Made by a program: the position numbers and the translations under genes. From Apoderus coryli (Eukaryota; Arthropoda; Insecta; Coleoptera; Attelabidae), in contig OU452207.1 of assembly GCA_911728435.2 (NCBI GenBank), positions 12,318,182 through 12,382,181 on the forward strand: a stretch of DNA of 64,000 bases, given 5' to 3'. How positions within the stretch are numbered: position 1 is the first letter of the stretch; each line of letters starts with the position of its first letter. Under the pieces are notes generated by a model. The model did no database searches. It was not told where the DNA came from and worked only from the letters and a program-made list of their open reading frames with translations. Positions 54,340 to 61,315 of the stretch are shown piece after piece.

Positions 54340-54571
54340 TTAATTGGATCTACATTTTATGCAAGTGGTACAAATAAACTTTTCTTTATACATTTTGTAT
54401 TTAGTTAAGCAGCTAACATGATACGTCCTAGTACAGTTTTGGCATTTTATTCCTATGTTTGTTCTATAAATATTATTCGTACAAATAAAACATAGCCCTC
54501 GCGGAACGACCGTATTGTTTTCTGGTAAACGTTGTGGTGATGGCCGTTCAGGACTCTCTTCAAACAGATTT
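54340..54571 (-). CDS. PHD-like zinc finger, probable last exon of the pogo gene
   Basis: The minus strand reads ESPERPSPQRLPENN, then LCFICTNN, KCQNCTRTYHVSCLTKY and FICTTCIKCRSN before the stop at 54340. The spacing C-x2-C, C-x2-C, H-x2-C, C-x2-C matches a PHD finger (C4HC3). The right border is either a splice acceptor at 54572 or a coding junction destroyed by the neighbouring MITE, since the previous frame ends at 55217 with a similar RLF. Such fingers commonly bind histone tails, so a role in target choice is only a guess. Confidence 0.6.
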
Positions 54572-54582
54572 CTTATGTGAGA

Positions 54583-54705
54583 ATAGTATATTCTGTAACA
54601 AGTGAGGAATGTGGCATATTCTGAACGAGTGGAAATTTGTGACGGTCCACGAGTTCAGAATAGCTGATTCCTCACGTGTTACAGACTATACTTTTTCTAC
54701 GACTG
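54583..54705. mobile_element. Hairpin MITE in the pogo element (123 bp)
   Basis: The stem is formed by TTCTGTAACAAGTGAGGAAT and the inverted ATTCCTCACGTGTTACAG, with an inner TTCTGAACGAGTGG against CCACGAGTTCAGAA. The outer ends AGTATATTCTG and CAGACTATACT are followed by TTTTTCTACGACTG, as at 50443-50589. Confidence 0.65.
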
Positions 54706-55216
54706 CAACTTAATTCCCTAATCTCAGGAGGGGTACAAATTATAGCTCTTCTTTGCTAAACATTATATTGAAAAAGTTCTATAACAATTTCTATAGGTGG
54801 GTACTTTTAAAACTTCAAAACCAAGATAATATAATTAATAACTTGCCTAAATGTGTATAAGTAGATATCTGATAAAAAATAATATAAATAAAGAATTACA
54901 CATAAGAGACTTTCAAATAATGACATATATGTCAAACAAATTCCACAATTTGTCCTTCTGTCAAAACTTAAATGTAAACACTTAAAAAATTTCAATAAGA
55001 TATTATATTGAAAAGTGAAACAGTTGTTATATATATTTTAAATATATCTGACCCATTTCTAGAGATACGAATATTTATTAATTACGCTAAAACACCGCTG
55101 TGTAATTATAAATTCCGTTAAAGTTATAATAGGCAACCCATAATACGCCATTCTGTAACACTATTACGGAATATTCAATATTCTGTAACAGTTATTGACA
55201 TCAGAATATCTATATT
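54706..55216. other. Non-coding interval in the pogo element
   Basis: AT-rich DNA between the hairpin and the second pogo frame. It ends with ATTCTGTAACA and related words (55150-55215) that echo the hairpin family, so another eroded member may lie here. Confidence 0.4.
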
Positions 55217-56280
55217 CTAAAACAGTCGTCGAAAAACATTAGTTTTTATGGTCGGAGTTATAATAATGTCGGTGGAATTTTGTAAGATATTATTATTGTT
55301 GGTAGTATCAAAGCTTTTACAAGGAGTGCAGTTAGATTTGGCATTGAAACCGGACGTTTTATGAGGTATAACAGATTTATTTAGAGAAGTGTTGTCAGAA
55401 TCTCTACTCTTTGGCTGGTTTTTCAAGGTTTTTAGAGGTTTCCTCTTTTCAAACTTATTTTTTAGTTCTTTATCCTTTTTTATCTGTTGCTTATCTAATC
55501 TTTTTTGTTTATTCTCTTCTTTCTTCTTTTCTTTGTCTTCTTTAATTCTTTCCTTTTCTTCCATTTGCCTTTTATAAACCGTTGAGGTAAGTACGAATGA
55601 GGTTCTCTCCGTTTGTCGTTTACCTGTTCTTTCCGGCGTTTTCATATGTATCAAAAATTCATTTATGTCTGAGGTTTTTTCACAGTTGTTTTGGGTTTTA
55701 TTATTTTCCTTATTGACTTCTTCTTGCGTCCCACTTACATTGCTTTGCTTAGAGTACTGTTGAAATTTTATATCGGTCAAATTTACTACGTCAATTTCTA
55801 GTGATTCTTCTTTTTGAAATTCCAATTGTTCTTGTATATTTATTGATTTATCAGGTATTTCAGTTAATTTAGGCTTTACAATACTCAAGCAAGGAGAGGC
55901 TTTTGTGAGAATTTTATTTTCTAGTATGACAATTTTTTTTGTACTAATGTTTGGGTCATCCAAAGGATGTTCTTCATCAAAAGCAATAGGTATATCTTGT
56001 ATAGTATCTTCATTTAAAAATATTTCATCATTGTAATGTACTAGGCTATCATTAAAATCTTCTGGTACTATCTCTATTGTATAATTATCTTCATTAAATT
56101 CAGTTTCAGATTTAAAATACATTTTCAGTTTTTGCAGTAGTAAAAAATTTTCACAAGTTTCATCACACCCAGTAAATGAAGCGCTAGAATTGTCTAGTTC
56201 TAATGATTTACTCATCCCGAGTATTTCAGTAAACTTTTCGTAACTTAAGACGCTATTATTATCAGTCTCACTCCTCCCAG
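55217..56280 (-). pseudogene. pogo transposase C-terminal region, out of frame
   Basis: The frame begins before the ATG at 56215, reading VEKTGRSETDNNS directly after the end of the transposase frame, and runs to 55217. It contains acidic parts and a highly charged Lys/Glu segment (RIKEDKEKKKEENKQKRLDK), probably coiled. It is offset by one frame from the DDE part at about 56290, so one or two lost bases split a single gene. It ends NVFRRLF. Confidence 0.6.
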
Positions 56281-56285
56281 TTTTT

Positions 56286-57506
56286 TCAACGCGCTACTTT
56301 TGGGTACTTCTTACCTAAACATTTGCTGTAGTCGATTGAGTTCGGATTCCAGGGATACAATCCACAGGCTTTAAATCCGCTAGATGCAACTTCACGCTTT
56401 AGGGAACATACAGCTTCATTCAGGATTTTTGCAAAATGCTCTTTGGAAAATTTACAAAATGGATTTTTACGGCGCCATTCTAACAACGATTTTTTCCACA
56501 TTGTCTTAAGTGGTCTAAAGTTCGAAACATCTGCTGGTTGTAATATCCTTGTTGAGTTTGGGTAAAGTGCTACGAGAATAATACCAAGATTTGAGCAAAG
56601 AGTACTAAGTTGAAAGCTAAGATGTGTTGCGTGGCCGTCCACAAATAGAATAACAGGAAATTCAACATGTTTCTTTTTTAAATATGGATAAAGTATATTT
56701 TGTATATAATCTATAAAAATATCTGTTTTCATCCAGCCGTTATCACTCATTCCGATTCCCCATGTGTCTGGAACACTATTAACGACTGCTCTTGACAAAC
56801 GCTTGTTTGGGTAAATTATTAAAGGTGGAGTGGTATCGCCTTCAGCCGAAAACGTAAACATTACTGTAAGATTTTTCTTGGCCTCTCCTTGGTCAACTTC
56901 GTATACATTGCGGGAACCTTTCGGTGCAATAACTTTACCCATTTTGGGACAAAACTGGAAACAAGTTTCATCCCCGTTGAATATTCTGCTTGGGTCATTC
57001 AAAACAGAAAAGAGGTTTTTTTCTTTAAGATAGTCTTCTATTCCGGAAAACCAGCCTCGTATATTGTCCTCAGACACATTTGCTGAAGCCGCAGTCACTC
57101 CTTCTGGTGTCCTTTCAGTAAGCAGTGGATGCCTTTTTAAGAAAAGGTTATACCAGTGGTCACCTGGAATGTTGTTTTTAAATGGAGTGTTTCTGTTATC
57201 TGCATCCAAGAAGCTTTTTACAGAAGCCTGAATATCTACTTTTCTTCGTGGGAAGCCTTTTCTATGGCTATCTAAAATCCATTCAACCAGTTTGTTTTCT
57301 TCGTCATTTGTTAAATATGTATTTCGTCCAAGTTCTGGTTTTGAAAACTTAGGACCTAAACGATATTGTAGGGTTTGCCTTGGAATACCATACCTCACAG
57401 CAACGGTTTTCTTTGGTACGCCGTTTCTCACTTCAGTTAATGCTTTCTGAAGCAATTCTTCGCTATATGATTTTGTATACTTTGTATCTTTCTTTACCTT
57501 TGGCAT
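56286..57506 (-). CDS. pogo-family transposase (406 aa)
   Basis: ATG at 57506. The N-terminus is a Psq-type helix-turn-helix (KKTVAVRYGIPRQTLQYRL). A CENP-B-like DNA-binding part follows (WILDSHRKGFPRRK, DHWYNLFLKRHP). The DDE_1 catalytic core has IFNGDETCFQ, ILFVDGHATHLS and LQPADVSNFRPLK, so three Asp residues can form the triad. Proteins of this pogo/Tigger group bind the inverted repeats and insert at TA. The catalytic domain is complete and open. The frame ends at 56286 where the C-terminal extension has shifted out of frame. Confidence 0.88.
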   Translation of the reverse strand: MPKVKKDTKYTKSYSEELLQKALTEVRNGVPKKTVAVRYGIPRQTLQYRLGPKFSKPELGRNTYLTNDEENKLVEWILDSHRKGFPRRKVDIQASVKSFLDADNRNTPFKNNIPGDHWYNLFLKRHPLLTERTPEGVTAASANVSEDNIRGWFSGIEDYLKEKNLFSVLNDPSRIFNGDETCFQFCPKMGKVIAPKGSRNVYEVDQGEAKKNLTVMFTFSAEGDTTPPLIIYPNKRLSRAVVNSVPDTWGIGMSDNGWMKTDIFIDYIQNILYPYLKKKHVEFPVILFVDGHATHLSFQLSTLCSNLGIILVALYPNSTRILQPADVSNFRPLKTMWKKSLLEWRRKNPFCKFSKEHFAKILNEAVCSLKREVASSGFKACGLYPWNPNSIDYSKCLGKKYPKVAR

Positions 57507-58191
57507 CTAAAAAGTTAAAAAGAAAATAATACAGACTTTTATTCTTTTTGGAACGAAGGAATTCGAGAAGAGAAGGTGAATTTAAAAGTTGTTCCTATTT
57601 ATAAAAATTCAAAGCACATATTTAATTTAATTTGATACCTAGGTATAGGTATACCTAAATATTTTTTGCATAAAATGCATTTTAGTTCCTAAAACTAAAT
57701 TGTATTTTTGGGATGCCAATGTTAGGAACATCAAAAATAAGACAAATTCTATATTTCGGCACCAATGCTAATAATTAGATTATTTTAAGTTTTGCTTTCC
57801 TAATGTTGGCACCCTATAAATTGGCGCTAAATCGAAATTTTTATTATTGAAATTATGTTAAAACAAAACTAATAAGGTCCATAAAAGTGTGTATCAATTT
57901 GTGCTATATATAACAAGACTGAACATAATTTAGAAATCGCTTAAAGATTGCGGTAGCCTTACGAAAAACTTAAAATCTTACCTTGTATGGTAACAACGTC
58001 TCAACAAACACACATAACATCTGCCATCTTAGTTTTACGGAACATGCGCAGTCATTTACTAAAAGGGGACAAGTTGCCAGATTTAAAAAAAATATGTTAT
58101 TTTAGAAATTCCACTTATATTGTCTTTATTATTACAGTTTAAAACAGTGTGCCAATCGATGGTCGAGTGCCAACATTTGGGTGTTTTACCC
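57507..58191. promoter_or_regulatory. 5' region of the pogo element
   Basis: Non-coding DNA between the transposase start and the inverted end. It contains several TTGGCACC words (57780, 57810 and at the end) that also occur near the other end (53760-54010), probably transposase-binding subterminal repeats. Confidence 0.5.
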
Positions 58192-58193
58192 TA

Positions 58194-59194
58194 CTAACCA
58201 ACACATATTTAATAAATCTTTCAAAATAAAGTACATAGTTTTTTGAAACGTCGCGTCGCAGGTGTGTTCTTTAGTCCGAAGGGCATTCGAACGAATTCGT
58301 AATGTCCGTTTTCCACGTTAAATGCTGTTTTTCGATTGAGTCTAGGTGTATTTCAATTTGCTGAAATCCTGATGCTAAATCAAGGGTAGAGAAATATATA
58401 CATTTTCCTAATCTATCTAAAATGTCTGTAATATTTGGTAACGGATATCTATCGTCAATAGTTTTTGCATTTATTTTTCGGTAGTCTATAACTATTCGCC
58501 ATTTCTTTTTTTCGTATGCGTCCATTTTCTTTGGGACAATCCAAATAGGGGATGAAGATGGTCTAATTATATTATCGGATAACATTTTGTTGATTTGTGT
58601 TTGAATTTCTTCTTTGTGAACATGTGGGTATCTATACGTTTTTGTATGTACTGGTACCTCATCGGTTGTTTTAATTACGTGTTTGATTTTATTTGTATAG
58701 CTGAGTGGTGTATTTTCAGTGTGCAATAAGTCATTATATTCATTAATTACTTGAGTAATAATTTTCTTTTCTTCTTTATTCATGTGTTCTGTTCTAATTA
58801 GGCTCATAGATTTAGATATTACTTCATTATTTTGTTTTGATATTGGGGTAAATTGAAAATTATATGTTTCGTATTGTTCGTGAGAGTATTTCATACTTTT
58901 AAAAGATGAACTAAGAGTAACTACTTGTGTTTCGGATGTATTATTAAAGATTTCAAATTTAGCTTCAAAATTATTTGCTTTAGTGAGTGTTTCGGGAATA
59001 TATAATTGGTCTACATACATTTCGGGGATTAAGATGTCACCGTTTTCAATTGATACCGGGTATTTTCTTAGTAAGGTTTCGAAAGGGGGTATTTCAACAG
59101 TAATGTTAGTTTCGTGAGGTTGCCTATAAAGTAGTGGTATTAAATTATGATTATTTCTTAAACAATTATTGGGTATATCTATAATATAGTTCAT
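58194..59194 (-). pseudogene. Gypsy pol: reverse transcriptase, first half
   Basis: The frame from 59194 includes HVIKTTDEVPVHTKTYRYP, INKMLSDNIIRPSSSPIWIV, WRIVIDYRKINAKT and the catalytic [13 protein letters not shown]. It loses frame at about 58333 through a lost base, and a second small shift lies near 58262. The remaining RT codons then run up to the pogo border. Similar in order to errantivirus pol. Catalysis is impossible in this copy. Confidence 0.8.
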
Positions 59195-59491
59195 ATCGAT
59201 TTAGGCTTGTAGTCCTAATATTCCGTCAAAGAAATCATGAAAATTAAATAAAAGAAGTTCAAGTTCATAGTTACAATTAAATTCTTCGAAAATTGGGATT
59301 TTACATTTTTGTAGAATTTTTTTTGATCCTAATGAAGTTGTTACTAAAGAAGGGTTATGATAAATATGTTGTGGGAAATATTTTTCTGCAATGTAGGGAC
59401 GAATCTATTAATAGTTTTGTTATATTTTGAAATCTTAATGTAGGGTAGAGCATTTGAAGAGGACGAATTTATTTCTATTAGGAAGTTTTGT
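59195..59491 (-). pseudogene. Gypsy protease region, degenerate
   Basis: Between gag and RT the minus strand has short frames with INSSSSNALPYIKISKYNK and a FDGILG motif, which is where the protease should be. No DTG or DSG active-site triad was seen, and stops occur near 59200. Confidence 0.4.
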
Positions 59492-60100
59492 TTAATTCTG
59501 AGGCTTGTATTGGAAATTTTTGATCGTGTTCAACTTGGTAAGGGTTGTAAGATTCTTGTTGAAAATCTTGACTGGTGTTGTTGTCGTTATTAATTCCTTG
59601 TTGGGGAGAGTAATAATTAGGGTCGATAAAGTTTTCTCCGTGATTATGTTCAAATTGTTGATTTCTAGGTTAAATAGTTCTTCGGAAACAAAGGTCCTTT
59701 TTTGGTTGTTATTTTGGAAAAAGTTTTGTTTAGGCCTTTGAAATTGGTTGTTTTGGGGAACATTTGGTCTAAATGACATTCTATTTTGAGTTGAAATGGG
59801 TGTGGGTGAATAGTTAGGTTTATTAGAATTTCTTGGGGAAAATACATTTTGTGTATTTTTATTTCCAAATACCTGCTGGTTTGTAAATTGTTTTTGGGGT
59901 GGTAAATTTCTGGGTTGTATATTTATTGGTTGACTTGGAAAACTTTGTTTTGCTTGATTAAGATATGGTTTTGGTAAAATACTGAAGTTGGGATGAAAGT
60001 TAGGATTGAAATTAGTGTTTTGCGTATTATATGATGGTTTTTGACTAGAATTGTTATTAAATTTAGGTGGTGGATTTGAAAATGTATTAAAGCGTGACAA
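59492..60100 (-). pseudogene. Gypsy gag, C-terminal Asn/Gln/Pro-rich part
   Basis: A 202-residue frame dominated by Asn, Pro and Gln (SNPPPKFNNNSSQKPS) without Cys/His knuckles, ending after RTFVSEELFNLE-type sequence. A low-complexity Gag tail without zinc fingers is usual for errantiviruses. The end is out of frame with its neighbours. Confidence 0.65.
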
Positions 60101-60174
60101 TCTTTGGTCTAGATGAATATTTCTTAATACGATAGAAGTTGCTTCTTCTAAATTTTGGGGTTTCTCTGTTCAGA

Positions 60175-60776
60175 TCATATGTATCTTTCGTTACAGTTAC
60201 CTAATAAGTTTTCTAGAGCCGTTTGTTCAGATTGTTCACTGTAAAAGTTCTTTTGTTCCAGGGTTATGTTTGGGTCGCTCCTTATTTTAATTTGTAATCT
60301 TGACTTTGTTTGGTTTATGCGGTTTATAAAGTCAAGTGTTTCTTCATTACTCCTGATAGTCATTATATTAAAGTCGTGGGTTAATGTTAAGCTGTCTAAA
60401 TGATCACCAAATTTTAAGCGCAATATGTCTCGCATTTGGGGCCAGGATTCGACGTCTGGTCTACACATAATATAATTTGCAGCCTCGTGTTCTAATTTTG
60501 AAAATAAAATCATAAAGAAATATTTACAGAGGGATCTTCGGTGGATCTAAATTGGGTGTAAAAATCATCGCAAGCTTTAATAAAAAATTCTAAATTGTTA
60601 GGATTTCCATTAAATATCGGAATTGTACTGGCATATTTTTCACCAGTCGAAAGTGTATTCAATATGGCCTGATTTTGCATATTGTTATTATTAATATTTT
60701 CCGGGGTTCTTAAATCGAAATCTGCTAAGGTTTGTTTTAAGGAATCAAGGTCTAAACCACCTATATCTAGTCTCAT
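60175..60776 (-). pseudogene. Gypsy gag, N-terminal part, split by a frameshift
   Basis: The first frame 60776-60510 (MRLDIGGLDLDSLKQTLADF, IPIFNGNPNNLEFFIKACDD) and the second 60513-60175 (EHEAANYIMCRPDVESWPQM, LTHDFNIMTIRSNEETLDF) are one Gag capsid region broken near 60512. The pattern F-x-G-x3-L-x2-F-I fits the Gag of Gypsy-type elements. A further shift lies at 60101-60174. Confidence 0.7.
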
Positions 60777-61037
60777 AAAGGCTATATATTATTAAATCAG
60801 TATTATGCAAATATTAAAATTTCTGACGAGTATCTGTATTCTTTAATCAGAAAAGGATATACAGGGTATAGAGTTTTGAGAAAGGATAAACGCACTTACA
60901 TTCAGAGTTGGTGGTCTCCTCCAAATAATGTACCGCTTCTTCGTTTGAATTTTCGTATCTCGGATTAACTGTTGAAACAGACGATTCGCAAATACTCAGG
61001 GTTGCCAATCTTCCAAGATATCCTGCCCGCAGCGCCA
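60777..61037 (-). promoter_or_regulatory. Gypsy leader and primer-binding site
   Basis: Directly after the 5' LTR end AATT the minus strand reads GGCGCTGCGGGCAGGAT, overlapping the LTR by one T. This is a TGG-type primer-binding site. The leader to the gag ATG is about 240 bases. The primer tRNA was not identified. Confidence 0.6.
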
Positions 61038-61082
61038 ATTTTGTTTGTACAACACAAGTTTTTAATAAAAAATATTTATTTA
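61038..61082 (-). repeat. 5' LTR remnant of the Gypsy element
   Basis: About 45 bp identical to the inner end of the 3' LTR (32370-32415), then the LINE poly(A) tract (as T) begins. The rest of the LTR lies beyond the LINE, outside the window. Confidence 0.75.
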
Positions 61083-61103
61083 TTTTTTTTTTTTTTTTTT
61101 TTT

Positions 61104-61315
61104 ATTTGAAAAATAAAGCGCATCAACCACTAGGGGTTATTAGCGCACCTTAATACCTGCTATTACAATACCAAACAAAAATATACGTTTATATAATCAT
61201 ACATGATACAATAGATGAAACTTAAAAAGAAATTCTACAACAATGAAATATGTACATTGGCTGAATTTAAGGACGGAAGGAAGGGGTATTTAACAATAAT
61301 GAACAAACTTAATGC
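61104..61315 (-). other. 3' untranslated region of the LINE
   Basis: Between the ORF2 stop and the poly(A) tract. It holds no frame; the 3' end is probably what the reverse transcriptase recognises. Confidence 0.6.

Larger units (their letters stand above)
53747..58191 (-). mobile_element. pogo-type transposon inserted at the Gypsy RT active site (4.4 kb)
   Basis: The inverted ends GGGTAAAMWACCCA lie at both sides with TA duplications (53745-53746 and 58192-58193). Taking out the element with one TA leaves the RT codons on both sides in a single frame, which proves the borders. It encodes a pogo-family DDE transposase and a PHD-like finger. It contains a hairpin MITE of its own. Confidence 0.88.
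32370..61082 (-). mobile_element. Gypsy/errantivirus-type retrotransposon with env, heavily interrupted
   Basis: Read on the minus strand, the order is 5' LTR end, primer site, gag, protease/RT/RNase H, integrase, env, polypurine tract and 3' LTR. Both LTR ends share AATTTTGTTTGTACAACAC (plus strand, 32370 and 61037). Gag lacks zinc knuckles, and an env-like frame with a membrane anchor ends at the polypurine tract, as in insect errantiviruses. All three genes carry frameshifts or deletions, and at least eight other elements lie within it. The copy is dead. Its flanking duplication cannot be checked because the 5' LTR leaves the window behind a LINE. Confidence 0.8.

Noticed and set aside
55389..55577. 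62-codon plus-strand frame rich in Phe, Leu and Ser
   Set aside because: Reverse complement of the Lys/Glu-rich coil of the pogo gene.
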